Source of the DNA: Casuarina equisetifolia
Taxonomy: Eukaryota; Streptophyta; Magnoliopsida; Fagales; Casuarinaceae
Length of the DNA: 64,000 nt
Assembly (NCBI GenBank): GCA_028551475.1
Contig: CM052358.1
Coordinates: 18,998,853-19,062,852, forward strand
Direction: 5' to 3'
Under the pieces are notes generated by a model. The model worked only from the letters and a program-made list of their open reading frames with translations. It did no database searches and was not told the DNA's origin. Made by a program: the position numbers and the translations under genes. This document shows, in pieces, positions 46,601-57,400 of the stretch (position 1 is its first letter; every line of letters begins with the position of its first letter).

Positions 46601-48580
46601 TTATAGATAGTTTGGCTAACCTGGGACATTCAATTACAGGAGTGCATGTCTCGTCCATATTGGAATCATTACCAAGAAATTGTAGGAAAATAACTTAAGA
46701 GGATCAATTAGGTCTGAAACATTACAGGCCTCCTTAAGGTTAATTTTTTGGATCTTTTGTGTTCGGTGAAATTCTACATGCAAGTGTACATGTCGAACAA
46801 ATAATATAATGATAAGTATGAATATCATCCCACGAAGACTGATGTTTACTAAACTAATTAATTACTAATCGTGAATAGTTCCTAGAGTTTATCTAGCAAA
46901 TCGAAAGTGGTTAAATATTGACTAAAGAACTAAATTTAACCTAACTTGATTAACTAAATATGCTAGAACATCCAATTTTACCTAATTACTAGATATAAGT
47001 GTCGATCATTTATGCTCGCAAGATTAATTCTACTCATGTGATGGCAGAATTTCTTAACTTATTCACTATCCTATGATTAAGTATAACAAACCTACTTAGT
47101 TCATTAATTCACTTTGAGTCTACATATGAATTAAATTAACTAAGTACATTAAGATATGTGAATATTTCAGTTTGCACCTAAAGCCATACAAATCATATGA
47201 TATTCATATTAATCTATAATTACATATTACATGAAGCAACTACATGTCATCTCCTGTCGGTCTCAAACATGTAAATTATATCATTTAAGTGATAACTAAT
47301 CACCTAAAAATATTAAACTCTGTAATATGCAACTTCACATTCATAAAATATCTCACAAAGCCTAAATAATCACATTCATATGTTATAATTAAATTCCATC
47401 GTAGTTCTAACAAACTAAACTAAAATAACATATTTACATAAACAAGAATAGCGCAGATAATTAAACACATTTTGTAAATTAAAAACATTAAGTTGTCACC
47501 AAAAATATCTTCAAATCACAAAATCAGTTGTACAAATTTGCACATCAGGGGAGGAGGAGTTTCTATCTGAAAAATGGGGGTAAAAAGGAGCTTCTACGTG
47601 CCTCCACCATGCGCCGGCCAGTCGCTAGTCACACGCCGGTCACGCACCGCCGTGAGCCGCTATGCGCCGCCTCCATTCTTCACCGAAACTGCCAGAAAAT
47701 GTAGATCGATGTCCCTGGAGTGCCGATCTGTAGAGAAATTGCGCTGGATCGCCACCGAACGGCGTAGATCTGACGGAATTGGCTCGAACGGCGTTCGCCG
47801 TTCTTCGCCGGAAAATCGTCGGAAATCACCTGCAACTGCCACAGAATGACCGGAAAACACACCAAAGTTGCAGATCCATTCTCCTCTCGCCAAAATCAAC
47901 CCAGAAACGGCCGGAAAATAGACTTTATCGTCGAAAATCGGTGTCTTCGCCGGAAAACGCTTCTCCTTCGCCGGAAACGAACGTGATGGTCGGCTTTTGC
48001 CCGACCGTCGCCGTTCTCAAGGTTCCACGCTGTCGCGCGTGCACCTACTTTTCCGGCGAGGAGAAGCCGCACGCCTTTGCTTCTCTCTCTCCTCTTTTGG
48101 TTTCTCTACGGTCTCCTTGTTATTTGGCCTCCTTTTCCGTTTTCTATTTTTTTCGTTCTTCCCTCGTGAGATTAATTGCTTCTTTTTCTCACTTCTTTTC
48201 CTTCCAATTTTTGCTTCATTTCCTTACTTTTATGCTATTTTGGGTTTGCTACTTAAAATAACAAAAATATACATAAATACAATTAAATATAAATATAATT
48301 TAATAAAAATTATATTAAATATAACTTAAAATAATAACAATAATTTTATATAAAATAGAGTTATTAATTTTTTAATTTTATTATATAGTGTATGGTTTCT
48401 CTCAAGCATTTTAATGTTTTGTTTAACAATTTTTCTACACATAATTTAGGATGATGTATTGAAGGGTAAGGTTTGTTACCCTCCCTTATATAATCTTTTA
48501 TACGAGTTTTAGCTTTTTCTCATCTTGGAGATTAATATCAATGACAAGGGTCTCATCCCCTTTTTATTAAAAAAAAATCA
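43650..48580 (+). mobile_element. 5'-truncated L1-type LINE with RNase H, split by a solo LTR
   Basis: Non-LTR retrotransposon remnant. It begins in the region preceding the reverse transcriptase (DKAHVKWLQEENQNSGYFHA, equivalent to the KWLxEGDxNTxFFH motif of plant L1 elements). Reverse transcriptase then shows VVIKMDKSKVYNRLQWSFLL, the catalytic YVDDMIVFI (about 44715) and FPIKYLGVPLFKGRA. A zinc-like segment (FMWRVMHKGFPTDDKV) and an RNase H domain (LNMDGSCKDGVCVGEG at about 46272) follow. Many stops and frame changes are present. The endonuclease is missing, so the copy is 5'-truncated. Its 3' tail appears to be 48367-48575 (CTCATCTTGGAGATTAATAT, then CCCCTTTTTATTAAAAAAAA), beyond the solo LTR at 46760-48366. 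At its left edge the 30-bp stretch GACAAAGCTCATGTCAAATG... is present twice (43654 and 43735). Confidence 0.85.
46760..48366 (-). repeat. Solo LTR of the gag-only Athila-like family, reversed
   Basis: The left end TGTTCGGTGAAATTCTACAT is the reverse complement of the LTR end at 5910 and 11208; the right end TATAAAATAGAGTTATTA is the reverse of the LTR start. The length (about 1607 bp) equals a full LTR, and no gag or primer site is attached, so recombination between LTRs removed the rest. Divergence from the complete element is greater than between that element's own LTRs. I could not find a convincing 5-bp target duplication. Confidence 0.88.
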
Positions 48581-50639
48581 AATTTGACTAAAAAGTGTAC
48601 ATATTAAGCTATTACTCATGATCATGCATACACTTAGTCTAGCAATGATTTAAGCTAATCAAAGATTCTAACATTCTAAACTATGTGCCCATGATTGGCA
48701 AGATGTATTGCTATTACATTCCCTTTTTAATAAACATGGTACTTGACTACTTGTAAAGAGATCATAAACTTTGGGGAAGGGTATATTCCAATTTTCAAGG
48801 GTCTTTCATTTTTTAAGTAAATATAAAATCATACAAAACAAATTAGACTCAATGATATAGGATACCTGATTCTATTAGAGTCGATCAACAAAGGGTGGGC
48901 CCCTATATTTACATTACTTCCTAGATTCAACTTTACTAAAAAGGTATGAGAATACTTCCAATATAATCTCAAAATACTCTCCTCTAACATTATTATCTAT
49001 AATACTTGAACCATTCATAATAGGTTTATACACACCAAGAGTGCAAGGCTACTAATAAACCCAAACTCCTATTCTAAATGGAAGATGAACTACAAGCACT
49101 TTTAAAATAAATGAAGTTCTTTGATTAAGAAAACTTGTATGTACTTTCACTTGAAGGAGCGTAAACAATTGAAGCATCTAATGTACATGTCTTTGTTAAT
49201 TTTGAATAAAAACATAAATTTGATTTAGTGTTTTATTGAGTTACTATCTAACGATAACCCCACACAATAACAACTCCTAAAATGGTAATAATAGCAATTA
49301 TTATAGCATCTAATGTACATTAAGAGATCGTCAATGCACGTTGATCTCTTTAGGTGGAGATCCAAAACCCAGTCTGTTAAGAAGAAAAAGGTTAAGAGGA
49401 GGCCTGAAGAAACAAAGGCCCCGTAGAGACTAGCAAAAACAAAGTTCCAAATCCTCAAAAGGGCCCAAGCAAGGAAATTTTAAAGGATGAAAGCCCATAC
49501 TTTCAAAGGTTTCACAAGGTCCACAATTTCATCGAAGGACGGTCTTATCAAAAAAGCTCATATTATTTTGTCAATATAAATGTTCACAATGAGACTTGTA
49601 AAGAATATAAATGTTCCTGCTCATTCTAAGAAAGTAAGTTTGTATGATTTTCTTCCATGCACTTGATAATAAGAAAAATTATATTAATTTAGATATGTTT
49701 AACATGTAAAAAAATATTGATTTAAGGAAAGTTTGAAAATGTTACAAATTTATGGTGCATGAAACGTTAGTTTGAAAGAAAAGTATTGAAAGTATAACAT
49801 GCTTAACCATTTAATTATAAAAAAAAAAAAGAAAACAATCCAACACTACACTGCTTTTCATTACAAATTAAAGTTTGACTTAATTTTAGTGAGTTCTCGA
49901 ATTTTAGATGGATAATCAATATAACCAATAAGGATCATAAATAATCAATACTTCAACTCTCAAAGCTAAATAGTTTCGTAAACCTGAAAGCTAAACACCA
50001 ACACCCCCCCTCCCCCCCAAAAGAAAAAAAGAAACCCCCATTTTTCCTATTCCACTGGCCAAAAAAAAAAAAGTCACTCACAACAAATTATGATTATTAT
50101 TATTTATTATTTCATGTAGTTTCCTTTATTTGAGAAAAGTATTCCATTTCTACTTTTAATGGAAAATGCCGTGACAAACATCCTTGATCTCTATAGGAAA
50201 TTTAAGCTATAATCATTTCAAACAATGTCATCCTTAGTATGAAATGGAACTTAACTTATTAAACTATTTGAAACTATCTAAATCCAAGATTTATTGATTG
50301 ATGTGTGCAAAATAAAAAATCTACATATATTTATATTTGCAGATTATGCTAGCAATATAATGTGTAAGAAATGACCTCCTTAGAATTATTAATTTGCTAC
50401 TGATTTAAAACTCAATTGCTTTAATCGGTCAGTATTATAATGGTCATTGTTAATGACTAAAGAAAAAACAAAAGGATTTGGAAACTTTTTGCTAAAAGGG
50501 AAAAAATCTCATTAACATTCTAAATGGAAATTTTGTATTGTGTACAATATAATAAGTGAGTGAAACCAAAAAACATGATGAGCCGGACCAACATCTTGAT
50601 CTCAGGCCTATTACAGTATAAATGTAAACTAAGGAAACT
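48581..50639. other. AT-rich intergenic region
   Basis: No gene that I can support. A C-rich run (about 50003-50018) and several poly-A tracts are the only standouts. Confidence 0.4.
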
Positions 50640-52900
50640 AAAGGCCCACAAACCAATAATTTTAACAGTCCCCTTCAAGCTTGGGTTCATACAAGTCTAG
50701 AACCTTAAGCTTGGATCAAAGATGTTGGTGTTGTGGGCTATATAGAGCTTCTTGCCTATTCACATAATATGTTCGAATGATCCCTATGTCTATTTTTTTT
50801 TAGGCATAAAATGGTAGTCCAATTCAATGTGCTTGGTTCACTTTTGAAAGATTGGATTAACAACAATGTCCATAGCAACCTTGCTATCATAATGCAATGG
50901 GACGGGACAAGGAGCAGTGATCCCTAGATCTTTAAATAGTCTAAGCAACCAAATAATCTCACACACAATGTATCCTATGGCCTTATACTCAACCTTAACA
51001 AAAGACCATAATACTGTAGGTTGCATCTTAGTTGACTAGGACACTAATGAATCACCCAATTTAATGCAATATCCTGTTAAGCACTTTTGCGACATAGGGA
51101 AAGTCATATAATTTGAGTCACAAAAGCCATTCAACTCTAACTTGGATGATGAAGAAAGGAAGATTTCGAGATCAAGGTCCCTTTGATGTTCTTTAAAACT
51201 CTTATTATTGCATCCATATGTGATTGCTTTAAAGCATGAATGAATTGACTAAGATATTGAATTGTGTATGTAATGTCTAGAGAAGTGTGCATCAAATACA
51301 TCAATCTATCAATCATTCTTTGATACAAACCTATTGTTAACTTATTTTATAAGCTCATGTAATGTGAGCTTATGTCAATAAACATAAATTAATTCTCTTA
51401 TAAAAGTATATTGATGTAACTAATATTGGTCTAGTTGTTTAAGATAGATTTTGATCTTAATTGCAAATATGGTGCTAGCTAATGTGGGCTTTAATGCACC
51501 TTATAAAATTGTAAAAAGTCGAAACTATTTGGTTTAGCGCGTTATTTGTTATATTTGCTAAGTCCCCCATTTAGCTCATTATATATGCATTGGGATCCAT
51601 ATATATGGAATCAAGCTTATGGTAGGGGCATAATGGTTATTTCATGATGACAGTTAGTTTTATCTATTTAATGAAATGGAATTACATTTCACATATTTGT
51701 TCTTTAAGATAGACACCCTTTCACATAAATTTTCTCTCTACCACTGAGTGGTTCTAAATCTAATTTCATTACGGATTTCTTGCTTCTCATCAGCTAGCAC
51801 AACTTGAGTAATAAAGGGTAAGAATTTAGTGAAAGATTATACTAAAAATGCAACCTCAATTAGGTACGCAATTCTCATTTTAGTTTTATACTTTAACTCA
51901 TTTTTAATCTATGATTGATGCATAGATCTTGGCTTAAGGTCGCATTAGAGGCAATTTATTTTCTAACTCCTTTTTCCTCCAAAAGTGGATCATCTTGTTT
52001 GTCAAGGTCTCCAACATCATACTTTGGTGTCATTAACTTCAAGTTTTATTTTGTGGGAGTAATGGCTGGCTTTGACCCCCTAAGCCAACTTATAAGATTA
52101 TCTCTAATGCATATTTGTGTTAATTGAGATATATCCCTTCTAGTAAAGAGGTGATCTTGATGCCAAGAAAATACTTGCACTAGCTCAAATTCTTCATGTT
52201 GAATATTGAATGCAAATATCTCTTGCATTTCATGATTGCAAGATGATTGTTTCCCATGATTAAAATGTCATCAACATAAAACAAGAAGATGATGAATATG
52301 CTACCAAATCGCCTAGTAAACAAGGCATAGTCATGTCTAGATTATTTGAATCTAACTACTAACAATGCCTCTATAAATGTTGAATAGCATTGCCTTAAAG
52401 CTTGCTTAAGTCCTTATAATGATTTTTGCAAACAACATACAACTCTATCCCTTTAACGAGAAAACCCTAATGGTAAGTGCATTTAGACCTCTTTCATCAA
52501 ATCACCATGTAAGAAAGCATTTTGGACATCTAGTTGGTCACAAGACCAATTTCTAATAACAACCGCACTAATCACTAACTAATATGTCAAAATTTTGGCA
52601 ACATGCAAAAAGGTTTTATTATAATCAATTCCTTCTTGTCATGAATATCCTTTGGCCACTAAATGAGTCTTATACCTCTTTATTGTATCATCAACTTTAT
52701 ACTTCACTTTATACACTCATTTGCATCCTATAGCTAGATTGAAGTGGAACAATAACCAATATGTGATTGGCCTCTAAGGTTGCTAATTCTTGATCCATGG
52801 TATTAACCTAATAATTATCACTAAGTGTCGGTTAATAGTTTTAGGTTCTATGGTAGTGAAATTGGATGCAATAAAATGTTGATAATAGAGCAACAAAGTA
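50640..52900 (-). mobile_element. Old Ty1/Copia relic, minus strand (fossil)
   Basis: Decayed 3' part of a Copia element. From high to low coordinates on the minus strand I can follow reverse transcriptase fragments (KYFLGIKI-like block at about 52170, LMYLMHTSLDITYTIQYLSQ at about 51290), RNase H (EYKAIGYIVCEIIWLLRLFK at about 50990 and HYDSKVAMDI) and a polypurine-like CCAAGCTTGAAGGGG at about 50670. No LTR pair or target duplication could be defined. It has many breaks and is clearly older than the element at 25163. Confidence 0.8.
51334..51915. mobile_element. Insertion of about 580 bp splitting the old Copia relic, LTR-like
   Basis: Reverse transcriptase similarity stops near 51334 and resumes near 51920. 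The insert begins TGTTAACTTATTTTATAAGC and resembles the block starting TGTTGGCTCATTTTGTGAGC at about 32510. It carries internal features like those of a short LTR, such as TCTCTACCACTGAGTGGTTC. The right boundary and target duplication are uncertain. Confidence 0.4.
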
Positions 52901-53183
52901 TCAACTAAGGTGTGGTTTGAGATGGGGTAAAGCACATTCCACCTTAGAGGTTGCCAAACTTAATATTATTTTTAATTTTAATTTTCAAATTAATTTTTTT
53001 CTTAAGTTAAAAAACTTTCTGACATAATATTATTGTTTAAGTTAAATTGTTTCATTCTTTATAATCTTAAATTTGATAGGGCTTTATGTGGAGAAGAATG
53101 TTAGCAAAATGAAAATATTACATTAAAAAAATACGATTGTTGTGACGAGAATTAAATAAAAGTAAAATGCAAGTTTCCAGGCT
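52901..53183. other. AT-rich spacer
   Basis: Nothing supportable. It ends at the start of the minisatellite. Confidence 0.5.
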
Positions 53184-53935
53184 AAGCTTTGACCTTCGAA
53201 ATGCCTTAAAATAAATGAAGGGCTAAGATGACAGCCTGGTGGCCGTCCAACGAAGTGGCCTCTGGTTTCTTAGGATTGAAAGTGTGCTGCTCTTAAGCTT
53301 TGACCTTCGAAATGCCTTAAAATAAATGAAGGACTAAGACGACAGCCTAGTGACGTCCAAGGAAGTGGCCTCTGGTTTCTTGGGATTGAAAGTGTGCTGC
53401 TCTTAAGCTTTGACCTTCGAAATGCCTCAAAATAAATGACGGGCTAAGATGACATCCTGGTGGCCGTCCAAGGAAGTGGCCTTCGAAATGCCTCAAAATA
53501 AATGAAGAACTAAGATGTTAGCCTGGTGGCCGTCCAAGGAAGTGGCCTGTGGTTTCTTGGGATTGAAAGTGTGCTGCTCTTAAGCTTTGACCTTCGAAAT
53601 GCCTCAAAATAAATGAAGGACTAAGATGTCAGCCTGGTGGCCGTCCAAGGAAGTGGCCTCTGGTTTCTTGGGATCGAAAGGGTGCTACTCTTAAGCTTTG
53701 ACCTTCGAAATGCCTCAAAATACATGAAGGACTAAGATGTCAGCCTGGTGGCCGTCCAAGGAAGTGGCCTCTGGTTTCGTGAGATTGAAAGTGCGCTACT
53801 CGTAAGCTTTGACCTTCGAAATGCCTCAAAATAAATGAAGGACTAAGATGACAGCCTGGCGGCCGTCCAAGGAAGTGGCCTCTGGTTTCTTGGGATTGAA
53901 AGTGTGCTGCTCTTAAGCTTTGACCTTCGAATTGC
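53184..53935. repeat. 111-bp minisatellite upstream of the TNL
   Basis: Units start with AAGCTTTGACCTTCGAAATG at about 53184, 53295, 53405, 53582, 53693, 53804 and 53915, with one shortened unit at about 53470-53581. The period is 110-111 bp. Each unit contains AAAATAAATGAAGG, GGTGGCCGTCCAAGGAAGTG and GGTTTCTTGGGATTGAAAGT. The array is GC-richer than its flanks and stops about 450 bp before the TNL start codon. On the minus strand the last two units stay open with a 37-residue repeat (HFEGQSLRVAHFQSHETRGH and on), because 111 is a multiple of three. Units of 110 bp and the short unit break that frame, so coding is unlikely. Confidence 0.95.
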
Positions 53936-54415
53936 TGCTCTTTTGAAGAGGAAAGAAGGGTGTGACACGATTTCACAAGGAGCCTTTGCGAAGCCCGGTC
54001 TCTGCGCAGCTGGAGAGGCTAGAAGCTCACCGAAACGATGAGAAACGGACACTGCTTCACTACTCTACAAGTAGGTTTTGATCATTCTTCTTTAAGATAC
54101 AGATTGTGGACTTTATAAAAGTAGAAGGTTGCTGTTTTGTTGCTTTTTCTTGTGGGTTGCAAAAGTCTTCTTGTATCTCCATCGTTGCAAGTACTTTGTA
54201 AGTGTTTTGTGGATGCTTATGAATTTATCTTGACCCATATCGTTCTGTGTTATTATTGTGGTTTCTGTGGAAATTGCTTAATGTGGGGTTTGCCAATTTA
54301 GGGAAGAGTCAGGTTCTTCGAATTGAGGCTATAATCTGTTAGACTAAGCCTTGGTACATTTACTACCAAGACGAAGCTTGTGTCTCCAGTGGCGTCAACG
54401 AGCACTCAGCCAGCC

Positions 54416-57400
54416 ATGTTGACTTCCTCTTCAACTGATTCACAGGAATATGATGTTTTTCTCAGTTTTCGTGGCGTAGACACCCGCCATACTTTTGCCG
54501 ACGCTCTCTATTATGCCATGAAAAATAAAGGGATTGTCGTCTTCAGAGACAAAGAGAAACTGGAGGTGGGAGAAGAAATTAATCCTGCCCTCACTGTTGC
54601 AATAAAAGAATCTCAATATGCAGTTGTTATCATTTCACCACAGTTTGCTAAATCTAAAGCATGCTTATTTGAGCTAGCCATGATCATGAAAGGTAAGCGA
54701 ATGAAGCACATTAAGGTTTTTCCTATTTTCTATCACGTGAATCCTTCCGAAGTGGAAGAGTTGATGAAGGATGTGGAAAGTAATTTCACAAAAACAAAAG
54801 ACTATCCTGAGGCTGCCAAAGCGAAGTGGGAAAACTGGAAATCTCTTTTGGGTAACGTAGGTGACTGTTCTGTAGAACCCGAGCTTGACAAAGAACTTCA
54901 AGAATCATGTAGACGTGCTCTTAAGGAAGCAAGCAATCTTTCCACGGTGGTGGTGCGAAAAGATAGGTATCATTGCTGAAATTGGTTATGCTTAATATAT
55001 GCATCAGCATGATGAAGTATATTTACTTTTCTAATCAAATTGAAGTAGAGCATCTTTTGGTTGTTTGGACTTTAGTTTTAAATTTATATATATATATATA
55101 TATTTTGTAGTTATGAGACAGAAGTTGCTCAAGAAATCAGCATAAAGATATTCAGTAAATTGGTGACTAACTCTCCACACATTTCAAAGTGTCTTGTTGA
55201 ATAGAATTCCGAGTGTCAGCAATCATGAAGTTGCTTGATATAAAAGGGAAGTTACTTGAGACAGAGGTGGATCCTATTCGCGTTATAGGGATTTGTGGGA
55301 TTGGTGGAATTGGTAAGACAACACTGGCACAAGTCATTTACAGTAAAGTTTCTCAACAATTTAGTAGGTGCATTATTTATCAAATTGGGAAAAAAACCGC
55401 ACACAGTGATCTTGTAGACTTTCAAAAGAAACTCATTTCTAATATTCTTGGTAATGTTGGAGAATTTGATGATGATTACAAGGTAAAGGAAGTGTTCCAG
55501 ACCAAACTTCGTGGAAAAAAGGTTTTCATTGTCCTTGATGACGTGTGGGATAAAGTTCAAGTAGAAACATTGGTAGGGAATCTTGAATGGTTTGGCCCTG
55601 GAAGTAGAATTATTATAACAAGTAGAGACCATCATTTGCTACATTTGTCATGTCTAAAGGACAGTGCTTATGTTTATGAGGTTATGGAACTAGACAACAA
55701 AGATGCTTTAGAGCTTTTTTGTTGGAAAGCCTTCAACCAACCTCACCCTAACGAAGGCTTTAAGAAAGTAACTCTTGAAATTGTACATAGAGCGCAAGGC
55801 CTTCCTTTTGCACTTGATGCTTTTGGTTCCTACTTATCTGGTAGGAATGATAAGGATGAATGGAAAGCTTATCGAGATGAATTACATAAAAACCTTGAGG
55901 GAAATGTTTACACTACACTTGAAAAAAGTTTTGATTCACTTGTTGTTTTTGGACAAGTTTGTAATACAAAAGAATTCTTTCTAGATATTGCATGTTTTTT
56001 TAATGGATGTTTCAAAAATGATATTATCCATATCCTAGAAGCTTTGGGTTACAATCCAACATATCATCTTGGAGTTTTGAAGGAGAAATCTCTCTTAAGA
56101 ATCTCAAATGACGGCCAATTAATGATGCATGATTTTTTAGTAGAATTGGGCCAACAAATTGCTAGGAGTAATAGATTGCTGCAGAGTGAAGATCTCATAA
56201 CTGCATTGAGCTCCAATACTATGAGTCCTGAAGTAAGTATTTTCTACACCAATTCCTCAATATATTTGTCAATTATTTTAAACTTATTGATTTTATTATG
56301 AATAATGATATTTTGCATTCTAGGAATATCGGAAAGTTGAAGGCATTATCCTAAAACTACCTTTATTAGAATATGAAGAAATTAATTTGGAAGCCTTGTT
56401 AGCAATGGTAAATTTGAGAGTGCTTCGGATTACGTACAAAACAATTGAAAAGGTTAAATGGTATGGAGATCTTTCAAACTTTAAGTTAAGCAGCAAAAAG
56501 CTATGTATTATGGAATGGTGGAGATGTCCTTTACAATCCTTGTCAATTGACTTGAATACCAAGCTTGTTGAGCTCAAATTGCCTTTTAGCCAGATCCAAA
56601 GATTATGGGTTGGACAGAAGGTAACTATGTGCCTTATTTAAGGGTTAACTATATTTCTTTATCTTCTTTTGCAATGTTTTGATTGATTTAACAATGTTAT
56701 GATTGTTTAACAGTTTGTTGGCTATAATGGAGTGTTTCAAAAGTAAAGTACGTAGACTTGAGTTTCTCATCAAACTTGACGAAGGCGCCCAACTTGAACC
56801 AAGTCCCAAAACTCAACATATTATACCTTTTAGATTGTATAAATTTGCTAATGTATGCCTCAATTGGAATCCTCATGATTGAAAATATTGTTGCTGGTCG
56901 GTTGTTGTAATCTTTCGTAAGTTCCAATGTGATTAGCTCGAAGTCTCTAAAAGTACTTGATTTTTTTAAGCGTTCAAAGGTCAAAAGTTTTCTAAAGTTT
57001 GTGGTATCTTCATATTAGTGAGACAGCAATAAAAGAACTACTCTTTCCTTCTGTGGGCATTCCATCTTTAGAGGAAATTCATGCATATCAATGTAAATGA
57101 CAGGCTTCTCTTTTATTCATTTATTTATTTTTGGTTTGGGGATAGAAACTCAAAGTCTTAAGCATTTTATGAAAAACATTAATTCTTCACCATATCTGCC
57201 TAATAGCTCCATAGGTATGGTCTGAATTGAAGATAAGGTTTTGGCTTAAGAAAATGCACTTTCTTCTTTTTCCTTATACTCTTGGTTGATTTATTTATTT
57301 CATTTACTCTATAACAGATGTTTAGCAATTTAAGAAGCATGACGTTGAAGGGCTCGGAGAACTTTATCGAGTTACCAAACTTTCGAGGAATCCCAAACTT

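Noticed and set aside
47574-48329. Open frames of 80-160 codons rich in Arg and Ser
   Set aside because: They lie in the GC-rich part of the reversed solo LTR, on both strands; composition effect.
53184-53935. CRISPR array
   Set aside because: Regularly spaced repeats, but the units are contiguous without unique spacers, and this is plant nuclear DNA.
53740-54052. Minus-strand frames with a 37-residue repeat
   Set aside because: The frames arise from the 111-bp minisatellite because its period divides by three; units of other length break them, and there is no start context or homologue I know.
55213-56301. A separate NB-ARC-only gene starting at 55213
   Set aside because: No promoter or independent start is evident; the frame follows the TIR linker with a one-base phase difference, so a disrupted TNL is the simpler reading.
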